A DNA stretch of 64,000 nt, from assembly GCA_029962745.1 (NCBI GenBank), contig CM057161.1, positions 5,172,887 through 5,236,886 on the forward strand, written 5' to 3'. This DNA comes from Echinometra lucunter. Lineage: Eukaryota; Echinodermata; Echinoidea; Camarodonta; Echinometridae. Positions within the stretch are counted from its first letter, which is position 1. Each line of letters opens with the position of its first letter. The position numbers were made by a program, and so were the translations under genes. Below the pieces are notes generated by a model. It was not told where the DNA came from, ran no database searches, and saw only the letters and a list, made by a program, of their open reading frames with translations. Positions 34,201 to 40,460 of this stretch are shown here, one piece after another.

Positions 34201-35997
34201 CAACTCTCAAATAAAAGAGAGCCTTGTCAAAAGTTGCGCAGACAAACTCATGACAACATAATTTGTGATAACTTTTCAAGAATTTGATTGGTCCACGGCT
34301 TTTTGCAGCCAGGCAACAAAAAAAATATCTCCTGCCTCAGCGACATTTTTTTTGTCGCCTCATACCCCATTGGCTTATGCGCTAAAAATGTTGCTGTAAT
34401 TTGTTTGTACTGCATGCATTTGGATACACAAGTTGAAGTCACACTACCACATACCAACAAGCTAATCAGACTGCAGAAAACTTAAAATTACAGAGTATAC
34501 CCAGTTGTTGGGTGTCTGGACAGGTTGTGTATCCGGACAGTCGATTATAAACAGCCAATTGAAAAAGTTTACAAGCAAAATCTCTTAAATGTTTTAGCAC
34601 AAATGTTAGACATTATTACAGAGAACAAATATTGATGATGATTAGCACTAATCGGTCCATAGTTTTTGTTTAATCCAAAGACAAAAAAGAAGGCTTCATT
34701 TTTGTTACGTGTCCGGACACCCAACCCCCCATCCTACATACATCATACATGACAAAACATTCACTGTCTACAATCCATGAACCTTTTTTTCAAATCTGAT
34801 TGAATGCATATCTTTAAAGAATACGATTTCAAATCGATATAGCTACATAGTTAGCATGTTGTAACTGGCAATTAATCCACTCTCATAAATACATGTAAGT
34901 TATACATAACCTCCTTTTATTCATATTTACTCTGCATGAAAATTACTTAGACTCTAGTAGAAAAACTTTAACACTATTCCAAAGATGAAATAAAAATCTG
35001 ATTGAAAATTTTTTATAACCACATAACATCTTGGAATTTAGTAATTAATCCACCTTAATTTCTGTATCTAAAGTGCACCTGAATGGAAAGGATATCAATT
35101 CCAACGAGTTACTTATTACCGGGGGTAGTTATTTGTAACATTGCATTGTGAGAGTGGATACAGTCAGGACATGAAGTCTGAACATTATAAGCATAACCGA
35201 ACATGCCATGGTATGGTCCATTTTCATAACCTCATATTTGTGAGAAACTGAGAGTGCCTGTGAGCTGTGTGGGTCTCGCATTCATGTGAGCAGGCCTAAA
35301 TATAATTGTAAGTTTAACTTGGGCTTTATACTAAATAACCCCCCCCCCCCTTTCATAAACATTGTGCAGCAGCAGTTCACTGCATGAAATGCCCAACATG
35401 GACAGTTATCCTACATGTACTTCTTGCCACCTCCATGGAATTTACATGCATGTGTAGACCTGCACAATGAATGAGATTGAAATTTAAAAAACTGAAGATC
35501 AAGTTCACTCTAATTTCATCTTGACCGAAAGCCACCGATTACAAGAAACATTTTTAGAATCTGTGTTCACAAATTGATTTCGATAAGTAAAGGAATCCAC
35601 CTCAATGGCAGCGCAATGCAATGAATGGCATGCATGCATCTGCATCTTCAGTGCAGTCGTCACCATTGGCACTGCAGAGTATGAATTTGAATAACATCTG
35701 AACTTGCATTCACTCCAACACAATTTATTCCAAAGATGTAAGACGATACTGTGGTGCAAATCTGACAAATATGATGAAATGTAGTGAAGAAATTGTTAAA
35801 TCATATCTTTCTCTATCACCAAGGAATAATATTTCAAAACATGGTACACGGCTGACGAAAACAAAGAAAATTGCTGAGAGGGGTCAGGATGTTGTAATTT
35901 TGATTTTACCTGATTCACCACGTTCGTTGGAAGCGTTCGCTGGTGACGCTAATTTTTGCCTTTTCGATGGCGGCCCGTCGACAATTTGGTCCGCCAT
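6716..35997 (-). CDS. CREBBP: CBP/p300 histone acetyltransferase, complete gene, 27 coding exons
   Basis: Nuclear lysine acetyltransferase and transcriptional coactivator: it acetylates histones and transcription factors and bridges activators such as phospho-CREB to the basal machinery. Coding exons, 5' to 3' on the minus strand: 35997-35910, 32298-31457, 27879-27340, 26974-26704, 26338-26225, 25777-25655, 25392-24750, 24349-24232, 23755-23497, 21386-20977, 20529-20419, 20041-19578, 19021-18903, 18512-18273, 17710-17622, 16737-16657, 16047-15991, 15511-15366, 14293-14146, 13024-12884, 12368-12255, 11652-11487, 11066-10890, 10522-10355, 9820-9551, 9209-7908, 7495-6716. All introns start GT and end AG and all phases match; allowing for one extra base in exon 12, the total is 7,980 nt, or 2,659 residues. 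Domains (approximate residues): NLS 9-19, LxxLL 31-35 and 103-107, TAZ1 525-612, KIX 852-940, CRD1-like 1174-1327, bromodomain 1330-1445, RING/PHD 1448-1560, HAT 1572-1880, ZZ 1948-1995, TAZ2 2006-2111, NCBD 2314-2355. Human CBP is about 2,440 residues; the extra length is mostly Gln-, Asn- and Pro-rich linker. Vertebrate CBP and p300 are duplicates, so this is probably their single pro-orthologue. Confidence 0.97.
7908..9209 (-). CDS. CREBBP: CBP exon 26: ZZ end, TAZ2 and NCBD
   Basis: The longest exon (434 codons). It starts [20 protein letters not shown], closing the ZZ finger. TAZ2 lies at 9092-8775 with motifs [37 protein letters not shown] and [16 protein letters not shown] Pro/Gln-rich linker follows, then the NCBD/IBiD (8168-8043) with [14 protein letters not shown] and [19 protein letters not shown], the surface that folds with p160/SRC coactivators and IRF3 in vertebrates. 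Ends in phase 0 at CAGCAG|GTATGC. Confidence 0.98.
9551..9820 (-). CDS. CREBBP: CBP exon 25: end of HAT and start of ZZ finger
   Basis: Encodes [40 protein letters not shown] and [20 protein letters not shown]. The last block is the first half of the ZZ zinc finger, which binds the histone H3 tail and SUMO. Donor TGTGAG|GTATGT, phase 0. Confidence 0.98.
10306..10341. repeat. 21-bp tandem duplication in CBP intron 24
   Basis: CATCACTATTCAAAGATCAA occurs twice head to tail, just inside the intron next to the exon 24 donor. Confidence 0.7.
10355..10522 (-). CDS. CREBBP: CBP exon 24: lysine-rich autoinhibitory loop
   Basis: Encodes a Lys-dense stretch ([14 protein letters not shown] and RKNNKKTN) and then [17 protein letters not shown]. 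This matches the activation loop of p300 that must be autoacetylated for full HAT activity. Phase 0 at both ends. Confidence 0.97.
10890..11066 (-). CDS. CREBBP: CBP exon 23: HAT C-terminal part
   Basis: Encodes [20 protein letters not shown] and an acidic EEEER stretch followed by an Ala-rich segment, which leads into the autoinhibitory loop. Phase 0 at both ends. Confidence 0.98.
11487..11652 (-). CDS. CREBBP: CBP exon 22: HAT catalytic centre
   Basis: Encodes [19 protein letters not shown] and [15 protein letters not shown]. The Trp of HIWACPP and the Trp-Tyr pair of QDWYRKML match p300 Trp1436, Trp1466 and catalytic Tyr1467. A 21-bp minisatellite lies just 5' of it in the intron. Confidence 0.99.
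11679..11762. repeat. 21-bp minisatellite, four copies, CBP intron 21
   Basis: Four near-identical units of GGGCCATGAAAATGATTGCA, located 27 bases upstream (in gene sense) of the exon 22 acceptor, where branch point and polypyrimidine signals would lie. Confidence 0.8.
12255..12368 (-). CDS. CREBBP: CBP exon 21: HAT substrate/CoA loop
   Basis: Encodes [18 protein letters not shown] and [17 protein letters not shown]. It holds the residues equivalent to p300 Asp1399, Ser1400 and Arg1410, which line the acetyl-CoA and lysine tunnel, so the enzyme should be active. Acceptor TTTCTTCCAG|, donor CTGGG|GTGAGA. Confidence 0.98.
12884..13024 (-). CDS. CREBBP: CBP exon 20: HAT domain
   Basis: Encodes [20 protein letters not shown] and [17 protein letters not shown], part of the catalytic beta-sheet. 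The Cys after GSD in vertebrate CBP/p300 is Ser here. Phase 2 in and out. Confidence 0.98.
13421..13579. mobile_element. GGGCCC palindromic MITE, CBP intron 19
   Basis: Ends ATGGCTCCATTTCATAAAAG and CTTTTATGAAACAGGGCCC, with inverted GTTGTTATGATAGTAACTC and GAGTTGCTATCATAGCAAC inside. Confidence 0.7.
13914..14060 (+). mobile_element. tRNA-derived SINE in CBP intron 19
   Basis: A tRNA-like head with TGGCCCAGTCGATAAG (A box), a strong B box GGTTCGAATCC and a 3' CCGCGGCACCA, followed by the tail CCTTTGGCAAGATATGAATC and CTCTCCAGGTGTGG. The 5' acceptor strand does not pair with the 3' one, so it is a SINE rather than a working tRNA gene. Confidence 0.72.
14146..14293 (-). CDS. CREBBP: CBP exon 19: HAT domain N-terminal part
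   Basis: Encodes [19 protein letters not shown] and [12 protein letters not shown], the first strands and helix of the acetyltransferase fold. Splice signals TTCTTGCAG| and TCAAG|GTACGT are clear. Confidence 0.97.
14475..14939 (-). mobile_element. TTAA MITE family A, copy 2 (in CBP intron 18)
   Basis: Same terminal repeats and body as copy 1 but inverted. It contains a roughly 60-bp internal tandem duplication (about 14752-14870, TTTATTTCAGATACATG...). Flanked by TTAA on both sides. Confidence 0.82.
15366..15511 (-). CDS. CREBBP: CBP exon 18: PHD finger and start of HAT
   Basis: Encodes [20 protein letters not shown] and [10 protein letters not shown], the PHD zinc ligands, then the basic [10 protein letters not shown] stretch that leads into the HAT domain. 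Donor AAAGA|GTAAGT, phase 1. Confidence 0.97.
15991..16047 (-). CDS. CREBBP: CBP exon 17: 57-nt exon between RING and PHD
   Basis: A micro-exon of 57 nt encoding [19 protein letters not shown], the conserved linker that matches KKNDTLDPEP in vertebrates. It has clean splice signals and phase 2 on both sides, so skipping it would keep the frame but break the CH2 fold. Confidence 0.94.
16657..16737 (-). CDS. CREBBP: CBP exon 16: RING/CH2 continuation
   Basis: Encodes [20 protein letters not shown] and the TQSQT block, with the Cys pair of the CH2 zinc site. Acceptor CCAACAG|, donor CAAAC|GTAAGC. Phase 2 in and out. Confidence 0.96.
17622..17710 (-). CDS. CREBBP: CBP exon 15: start of the RING/CH2 region
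   Basis: Encodes [19 protein letters not shown], the beginning of the atypical RING next to the bromodomain, which restrains HAT activity in p300. It is too short to form a long open frame alone. Acceptor TTCCACAG|, donor AACAG|GTAAGG, phase 2 out. Confidence 0.96.
18273..18512 (-). CDS. CREBBP: CBP exon 14: bromodomain core
   Basis: Eighty codons, from [20 protein letters not shown] to LGYCCGRK. It includes [17 protein letters not shown], where the Asn of YNRKTS is the conserved acetyl-lysine-binding residue. Phase 0 at both ends; among the best conserved exons in the gene. Confidence 0.99.
18903..19021 (-). CDS. CREBBP: CBP exon 13: bromodomain start
   Basis: Encodes [20 protein letters not shown] and [19 protein letters not shown], helix Z and the start of the ZA loop. 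The bromodomain reads acetyl-lysine on histones and on transcription factors. Enters in phase 1 and leaves in phase 0. Confidence 0.98.
19384..19516. mobile_element. GGGGCCCGTAACACAAA palindromic MITE, CBP intron 12
   Basis: About 133 bp. Ends GGGGCCCGTAACACAAAG and CTTTGTGTTACGGGGCCC are a perfect inverted repeat. A GATTGGC block sits inside, as in other members of this group. Confidence 0.72.
19578..20041 (-). CDS. CREBBP: CBP exon 12: CRD1-like SUMO-motif region, with 1-nt frame break
   Basis: The 5' part opens [10 protein letters not shown] and carries five hydrophobic-Lys-x-Glu sites in 63 residues. The 3' part ends SKKPKAMK and splices in frame to the bromodomain exon. The parts are in different frames: 464 nt lie between the splice sites where 463 are needed. 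The shift falls at or near the run of six G on the plus strand (19748-19753), within or next to codons for Pro-Pro. A one-base over-call there is the simplest explanation. The region corresponds to the cell-cycle repression domain CRD1 of CBP/p300. Confidence 0.9.
20419..20529 (-). CDS. CREBBP: CBP exon 11: short Ser-rich exon
   Basis: A phase-0 exon of exactly 37 codons, rich in Ser and Pro, ending HGEDVKPQ. Splice sites TTTATCACAG| and CCTCAG|GTACGG are good. It could be skipped without changing frame. Confidence 0.88.
20977..21386 (-). CDS. CREBBP: CBP exon 10: Pro/Gln-rich linker
   Basis: Encodes 137 disordered Pro/Gln/Asn-rich residues, including [20 protein letters not shown], between KIX and the CRD1 region. 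Acceptor TTTCTAG|, donor ATTGCT|GTAAGT. The intron 5' of it (21387-23496) is the third-longest in the gene, about 2.1 kb, and holds several poly(C)/poly(A) runs. Confidence 0.93.
22108..22322. repeat. Poly(C)/poly(A) cluster in CBP intron 9
   Basis: Two C runs (about 22116-22137 and 22285-22298), each followed by a long A run. Such runs are unstable in sequencing and likely to be imprecise. Confidence 0.85.
23497..23755 (-). CDS. CREBBP: CBP exon 9: end of KIX
   Basis: Opens with [20 protein letters not shown], the last KIX helix, including the Tyr of the phospho-CREB contact surface. A Gly/Thr/Asn-rich linker follows. Enters in phase 0 and ends in phase 1 at CCCAATCGTG|GTGAGA. Confidence 0.97.
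23988..24163. mobile_element. ACAGTTAAC palindromic MITE, CBP intron 8
   Basis: Ends ACAGTTAACTTTG and CAAGGTTAACTGT with inner AGTTCGACTTATGCAAAATT and GTTCAACTTACGCAAGAC inverted; about 176 bp. Confidence 0.65.
24232..24349 (-). CDS. CREBBP: CBP exon 8: KIX core
   Basis: Encodes [18 protein letters not shown] and [20 protein letters not shown], the first two KIX helices. KIX binds the phosphorylated kinase-inducible domain of CREB and the activation domains of MLL and Myb. Acceptor TTTTTCAG|, donor AGTAGG|GTAAGT. Confidence 0.98.
24750..25392 (-). CDS. CREBBP: CBP exon 7: Gln-rich region and start of KIX
   Basis: Encodes about 214 residues. The first half is dominated by CAG/CAA-encoded Gln runs (roughly 25130-25290), including one of about 17 Gln. 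The last part begins the KIX domain with [18 protein letters not shown]. Gln tracts this long are not at this place in vertebrate CBP. Ends in phase 2. Confidence 0.96.
25655..25777 (-). CDS. CREBBP: CBP exon 6: linker between TAZ1 and KIX
   Basis: Encodes about 41 residues including [15 protein letters not shown], which matches the short conserved linker motif (SMQRAYAALGLP-like) that follows TAZ1 in vertebrate CBP/p300. Phase 1 on both sides. Confidence 0.93.
26225..26338 (-). CDS. CREBBP: CBP exon 5: TAZ1 second part
   Basis: Completes TAZ1 with [17 protein letters not shown] and [11 protein letters not shown], nearly identical to vertebrate CBP. It supplies the last Cys/His ligands. The acceptor TTGTTCAG| and donor AAATT|GTAAGT are both phase 1. 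Confidence 0.97.
26704..26974 (-). CDS. CREBBP: CBP exon 4: TAZ1 zinc-finger domain, first part
   Basis: After a short Gln/Ser-rich leader the exon encodes the start of TAZ1, from [18 protein letters not shown] to the NCQAGKSCQ block. His and Cys residues are spaced as in the HCCC zinc sites. TAZ1 binds HIF-1alpha, CITED2 and STAT2 activation domains in vertebrates. The acceptor lies in AAACAGCAACAG, so a six-base-shifted alternative acceptor is possible. Ends in phase 1. Confidence 0.96.
27340..27879 (-). CDS. CREBBP: CBP exon 3: Asn/Met/Gly-rich linker
   Basis: Encodes 180 residues of low-complexity Asn/Met/Gly/Pro sequence between the N-terminal LxxLL region and TAZ1. It has no folded domain. 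Splice sites TGCCTGCAG| and GAATGTG|GTAAGC are both phase 0 and keep frame with exons 2 and 4. Assignment rests on frame continuity and composition rather than on a conserved motif. Confidence 0.9.
28615..30909. mobile_element. 2.3-kb TTAA-type DNA element in CBP intron 2, with GATCGG subterminal repeats
   Basis: Ends CCCTGTAA (28619) and TTACAGGG (to 30905) flanked by CTAA and TTAA. Next to each end is a cluster of GATCGG/CCGATC motifs (28639-28712 and 30798-30898). The interior holds GA repeats (29023-29055), a purine-rich stretch (29830-30000) and a 91-codon minus-strand frame (30738-30463) without a known domain. It appears non-autonomous. Confidence 0.65.
31253..31282. repeat. Run of about 30 C
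   Basis: Mononucleotide C tract in CBP intron 2, about 175 bases from the exon 2 donor. Length is likely approximate. Confidence 0.9.
31457..32298 (-). CDS. CREBBP: CBP exon 2: nuclear-receptor interaction region
   Basis: This 842-nt exon encodes about 281 residues of Ser-, Asn-, Met- and Gly-rich disordered N-terminus. Two LTKLL (LxxLL) motifs lie at 32282-32296 and 32066-32080; the second sits where vertebrate CBP/p300 carry their nuclear-receptor LxxLL. The acceptor TCTCTCCTGCAG and the donor GAAG|GTTAGT are clear. The exon ends in phase 0. Confidence 0.94.
32498..32766. repeat. Long near-perfect hairpin in CBP intron 1
   Basis: Arms 32498-32604 and 32661-32766 are inverted copies, about 106 bases each with only a handful of mismatches. 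They start CACTATGAACATGGCAGACA and end in its complement. The loop is about 56 bases. Probably a young foldback MITE. Confidence 0.85.
33327..33405. mobile_element. Half copy of the GGGCCC palindromic MITE, CBP intron 1
   Basis: GGCCCCCGTTTCCTAAAACT, TGTTATCAATAACAAGTTGC and AGCTACTGAAATCCTTGCA match the left half of the copy at 61306-61453; the right half is absent. Confidence 0.65.
34175..34400. mobile_element. Partial copy of the CTTGTTCAGATA-family interior, CBP intron 1
   Basis: Contains CAACTCTCAAATAAAAGAGA and GTTGCGCAGACAAACTCATGACA, matching the elements near 1.4 and 1.9 kb. The terminal repeats are not recognisable here. Confidence 0.5.
35910..35997 (-). CDS. CREBBP: CBP exon 1: start codon and NLS
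   Basis: Begins [19 protein letters not shown], matching the conserved CBP/p300 N-terminus with its basic nuclear localisation signal (PP-x-KR-x-KL-x-SP). The ATG has A at -3 and G at +4, a good Kozak context. The donor after GAATCAG leaves phase 1, which joins exon 2 to give Glu-Leu-Thr-Lys-Leu-Leu. The bases just 5' of the ATG (TTTCATCAATTTCAG) resemble a splice acceptor, so the 5' UTR may itself be spliced. Confidence 0.93.
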
Positions 35998-36000
35998 GCT

Positions 36001-36570
36001 GAAATTGATGAAATCAGAGGTTTAAATCCTACTCGTAGGTGTTCAATAATAGAAAATCTTCCAAAAATATGTTCCTATCGGCCCATCTACTCGCCAATAA
36101 CAATCGCATCTTGGACGTAGAGTTCAACCAGGGCATCGACATGACTCTGATGATGAATCTTTACAGCGCACATCTTTACACAGTATGATGCGGGCGTACA
36201 AAGCTTGATCTCCGACAAAACTCCGTAAAATTGAGAGTCCTATAGTCACATTATGCTGCAATTTTAGACAATCTGACCGACATCTATGGAAAATCAAAAT
36301 ACTAGCTAATCTCCTCAGATCGCCTATTGGAAAAAGGTTTCCGATATGAGGCGCAAAAATCCGCGAAAAATTGCTGTTTTCGCCCGGTAGGGCTTTCACA
36401 AAATGGCGGCTGTTGATGAAAACTTTTTACGCTTGTCAGAAAACCGAACAAGGGAAGCTTCCGGAAAAATCCGAAGCCGAAAGATAATTTAGTCACGATC
36501 TTCTCGTTAGCATATCAAAAGAGAGCGTCGAGTCTAGCTTACGATTGGTCAATCTTCAGCTGACGTCGAT
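36001..36570 (-). promoter_or_regulatory. Likely CBP 5' UTR and core promoter
   Basis: CpG-containing sequence upstream of the CBP start codon. In the sense of the gene there is a CCAAT box (36544-36548) and, just upstream, a CRE-like TGACGTC (36561-36567). A YY1-like AAAATGGCGGC lies at about 36399-36409 on the plus strand. No TATA box is evident. The start site cannot be fixed from sequence. Confidence 0.45.
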
Positions 36571-37258
36571 ATGATTGACATCTGCAAATGAATCGGTAAG
36601 TGACGGGATATTTCGGACGATTTCGTAATTCAGGTGACGAATTCAGAGGACGGAGTGCAAGATTCTTTAAATACCCAGTGGTCTTAGCGCGCTTGTTGCG
36701 ATCAGTATGAAAATCGGTGAGATAGACATTGTCGCTGAACAGGCCTTGCCATTTTTGAGGAAGATGTGAGAAAAACCTCATATTTTATGAATTTGTTTTA
36801 AGGAAAAAAGATGGGTTTTTTTTTCCATTGATCAATTAGAAATTCCTTGAGTTGGAAAGACGGAGGGATTGAAATGCAGTACACAATTTCATCACGCCAT
36901 TGTCAGAAAAATATATTTTTTAAATGTATCATTCTGATATATTTCTGATATCTATTACGGGGTATATTAGAAGCTCATTAAACTCTTCTCAGGTCTAAAC
37001 GATGGCTCATTTATTATTTCATATCAGTTTAGTCAAGATGCCGTTTGAGAGCGATCATCTACCTGGTCTGAACATAATTACAGGCGCTTTGAGGCATATT
37101 AAGAGGGTTATGCGATGGGAGAGCTGGAGGAAATAAAAGTAAATCTTCTTGTTAATATACTTATAACATTTTATATAATATTGTTTTTCATTCAAATGGG
37201 ATTCTTGCTCTTGGCAAATTTTCAGCGGGCTTGATTCACTTACAGGGGCTGCGGAGCC

Positions 37259-37307
37259 GGGGCCGGGGGGGGGGGGCTGCAAGAGCCCCCCCCCCCCCCC
37301 ACAAGTT
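37259..37307. repeat. G-run and C-run inverted pair
   Basis: A run of G, then CTGCAAGAG, then a run of about 16 C. It could form a very GC-rich hairpin or a quadruplex. Exact lengths are doubtful. Confidence 0.8.
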
Positions 37308-37439
37308 TTTTTTTTTGTGAGTAATAACGCTGCAATGATTATGCTTGTTTGCATGCTCAGAGAGAGAGAGAGAGAGAAACCTTCATCTGTTTTAATAGTG
37401 TTGAAGACAGAACATCGAGTTCTCTTCCTAAACGCTACT

Positions 37440-37725
37440 TCCTGCACTACGTTCCTCCCCGTCCTCCTTTTCCTAGGCTCCAGCTCTTCCCACCATCACG
37501 TCCTTCTCCCGGCTCCTCCTCCTCTCCTCCTCCTTCTCCTTCTCCTTCCCCTCCGCTCCTCCTCCTCAGTTCCTTCTCACTCTCCTCCTCCTCCTTTCCT
37601 CCTCCTCCACCATACAAAATCCACTTCAGTCTCAATTCTCCTCCCAATGCTCCTCCTTTTCTCATTTCTCTGTCTTTCCTCTCTCCCTCTCTCTCTCTCG
37701 CTCTTTCGCTTAGTCCTCTCTCCCC
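37440..37725. repeat. Pyrimidine-rich tract upstream of CBP
   Basis: CTCCTCCT- and TCTC-rich plus strand, nearly free of purines for much of its length. Confidence 0.85.
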
Positions 37726-37879
37726 TGACCCAATTAAGGACTCCGAGGAAGATGTCGAAATAAAAAGAAATACAATCCCTTATATACTAGTAGTGCCTAT
37801 ACCCTTTTTTTATCATGGGGGTGGGGGGGGGGGTCTCTTTGCGTCTCTCATGCGCAGTCTTTTTCTCACCCCCTCTGTT

Positions 37880-37882
37880 TTT

Positions 37883-37916
<34 letters not shown>

Positions 37917-37935
37917 CCTCTCTCTCTCTCTCTTG
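37880..37935. repeat. (CT)n microsatellite
   Basis: Near-uninterrupted CT dinucleotides. Confidence 0.9.
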
Positions 37936-37943
37936 TCAATATA

Positions 37944-38211
37944 ACTCTCTCTAAAAAAGAGTGAACGCGTTCACTCTGTTAGGGGTGAATTTCAAGAGAG
38001 AGTGAATTAAGAGTGAATAAAGAGTAAAAATTGTGATATTCACTCTTTATTCACTCTTTGAGGGGTGACCTCAGGGATCACTCAAGGTTTGTGAGTGATC
38101 CCTGATCAATTTTTACTCTTAATTCACTCTTAATTCACTCTCTTCTGAAATTCACCCCTAACAGAGTGAACGCGTTCACTCTGTTTTTTTAATTTTTTTT
38201 TTAGAGAGAGT
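37944..38211. mobile_element. Foldback MITE with palindromic ends
   Basis: About 268 bp. Arms of about 90 bases pair, from CTCTCTCTAAAAAAGAGTG to its complement ending TTAGAGAGAG. Each arm also holds the perfect 20-bp palindrome AGAGTGAACGCGTTCACTCT (37958-37977 and 38163-38182). The centre contains GAGTGATCCCTGA and its complement. Confidence 0.8.
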
Positions 38212-38699
38212 ACCGTTTCTTCCTTTTGTTTTTTGTTTGTTGTTTTCTTCCTTTTTGTTTTTATTGTTTCCACAATGTAATTTTCTTCCAATCGGAAAAG
38301 GCACTCATGCACATGAATTATCAACTTTGGAAGATTAAATCTGACAGTTGGAACGAGATGCTGTTTCATATTGATCATCGACCGGTCATAATAATGTCCC
38401 CGGATAATGTCGTTCTGCCCAATCTTCTTTATATGCACTCTTTGCATGTTTTCAATATGGAAATGGAAGCCTTAAAACAAAATATTAAAAAATAAGTAAA
38501 AAAGATTGTGATGATGGTATGATTATTCTTTTCAAGAGAAAACACAGAAAAGAATTACTTCTGAATTAAAGAAGACAAAGAAATTTTTAAAAACATTAAA
38601 ACTAATTCTCAAGAAAGTGAAGAGGTCTTCCAACGCCATTCTGGTTAATAGCAGGATAATTATACAATGTACTTCTTTACTGCAGTTCGACACATCTTG

Positions 38700-38890
38700 A
38701 AAGAATTGAGAGGGAAGGGAAAACAACTTTCGCGAAGCTCGCGCCGAGGGTGAAACAAACGAGCTGGGAGGTGGGGGACTCCCCGGAATTCGATTCAAAA
38801 CGTTTTGCGCACGTGCACTACGCGCCACTGTTGCTGCCTGATCGGGCACGTCACCAGAAAATGGCCACGAGTCTCTTTTGTGAAGTGTTT
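38700..38890. promoter_or_regulatory. CpG-rich candidate regulatory patch
   Basis: CpG-dense compared with surrounding DNA. It contains GGGACTCCCC (38775-38784, kappaB-like), GCACGTGC (38809-38816, E box) and CACGTCA (38847-38853, ATF/USF-like). It lies 2.7 kb upstream of the CBP start and could be an enhancer or a distal promoter. Unproven. Confidence 0.3.
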
Positions 38891-39189
38891 ATTGTTCAAG
38901 CGAAGACTACACGAGCGCATGAGGTTGCTGATATGGGAGAGGGGGGAGAGGGGGAGGGGAGGGATGTTGAGATCTTTTATCTGATATGTCTTATAGTGTC
39001 CTAGCGTATTGTCAAAACCAGTAAAATGTTTAAATACACAGCAAAAATGTTTCTCCCCCAAATGGCCTTATGGACGTATTTCGCCATACTGATTGTTTTC
39101 GTACTATAATATGTACGAGTTGTCGAGTTTCCAAATGATTGAACTTCGAAATGTATACCTCAGGCTCAAGCAGGAATGTGTACTCGGGT

Positions 39190-39680
39190 TTCTGAAGAGA
39201 AGAAGAAGAAGAGTAGGCGTGGGAGTTGGGGGTATATACCGGAGGAAGAGCCTAAGGAAGGGGGAGGCTCGTAGGAGAATGGGGTGGGGAAGAGGAGGCG
39301 GAGGAGGATGAGGTGGTGGGGGAAGGGGAGGCGGAGGAGGATGAGGTGGGGAAGAGGAGGAGGAGGAGGAGGTTGAGGTGGGGAAGAGGAGGAGGAGGAG
39401 GTTGAGGGGGAGTGAGAGGAAAGGAGGGGAGGATGGGGAGAGAAAGAAGGGGAGGGGAGAGAGAGGGAATGAGGTGGAAGGGATAAGAGGTGGAGGAGGA
39501 GGAAGAAGGCGGAGGGGAGGAAGAGAGGGGATTGAGAGGAGACGGGATGGGAGTACGAGGAGGATGAAAAGGAGAAAGGGAGTTTGGGAGATGGGAAGGA
39601 TGGACGGGAAGAGGAGGAGGAATAAAGGGAGGAAGATGGGGAGGAGAGAAAGAGGAGGTGGACGGGGGATAATAGGAGGA
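39190..39680. repeat. 490-bp purine-rich (GGA/GAG) tract
   Basis: Plus strand is almost wholly G and A, with GAGGAGGAGG and GTGGGGAAGAGG motifs. It is the opposite strand bias to the tract at 37440-37725. Confidence 0.9.
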
Positions 39681-40189
39681 CATACTGACTTTGCTGCCAT
39701 TATCACCATTCTCGCAGAGGAAAACTGCCGCGATCCAAAGTATAAGTTTAAACCGCGATGAAAGTTAACAGGAACAAAATACAACGCACGGTGATACAAG
39801 ACAAGATAGAGTATTACATAATAGGACATAATGCATTATTTAAGAACATTATTTCAACTGCATGCATGAGCAATAGTATTTTTATTGTGTACCTTCCATG
39901 CATCCAATCTTTTTCTAAAAAAGCGAAAACAGAAATATTGGAAGAGTTTGCATGGGGACACGTGATAACACGGCCAAGTCACGATCAGGGAGTGTGGGAA
40001 GGGGTGGGGTGACTGGAGTGGAGGGTAAATGTTATGACTGCGGCGTTTGATAAAATTTATCAATCATTGCGGATTGCGATGAAGACGCTAAAAATGTCGA
40101 AGACTGATGTTGACGCGCCGTCGAAAATAATCAGAAATGCATGATTATCGTTAATAACACTGGTTGGGAATCGTATAATGGTAACAAAA

Positions 40190-40460
40190 TAGGGTGGTGA
40201 TGATGGTGGAGATGGTGACGGTGTTGATGCAAAGTAATGGTGGTGATATCGGTGGTGGTGGTGGTGCCGGGTGGTGGACTGGTGGTGGTGATGGACTGGT
40301 GGCAGTGGAGATGATGGAGATCGTGCTGGTGGTGGTGGTATACACGTAGGTGTTGGTGTCAGTGGATAAGGTGGTGGTGGTGGTGGTGGTGGTGGTGGTA
40401 AAGGCAGTTTTGGTGTAATAGTGGTGGTGGTGGTGGCGGCGGCGGCATTAGAGATAGAGT
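40190..40460. repeat. (GGT)n-rich microsatellite
   Basis: Imperfect GGT/GAT trinucleotides, with a pure GGT stretch at about 40371-40400. Confidence 0.9.

Noticed and set aside
37349..37954. A 201-codon plus-strand frame rich in Ser, Pro and Leu
   Set aside because: It is a translation of CT-rich low-complexity DNA with no domain, no splice context and the same composition in all frames.
39104..39829. A 241-codon minus-strand Pro/Ser/Leu frame
   Set aside because: It reads through the GGA tract; absence of stops is due to base composition.
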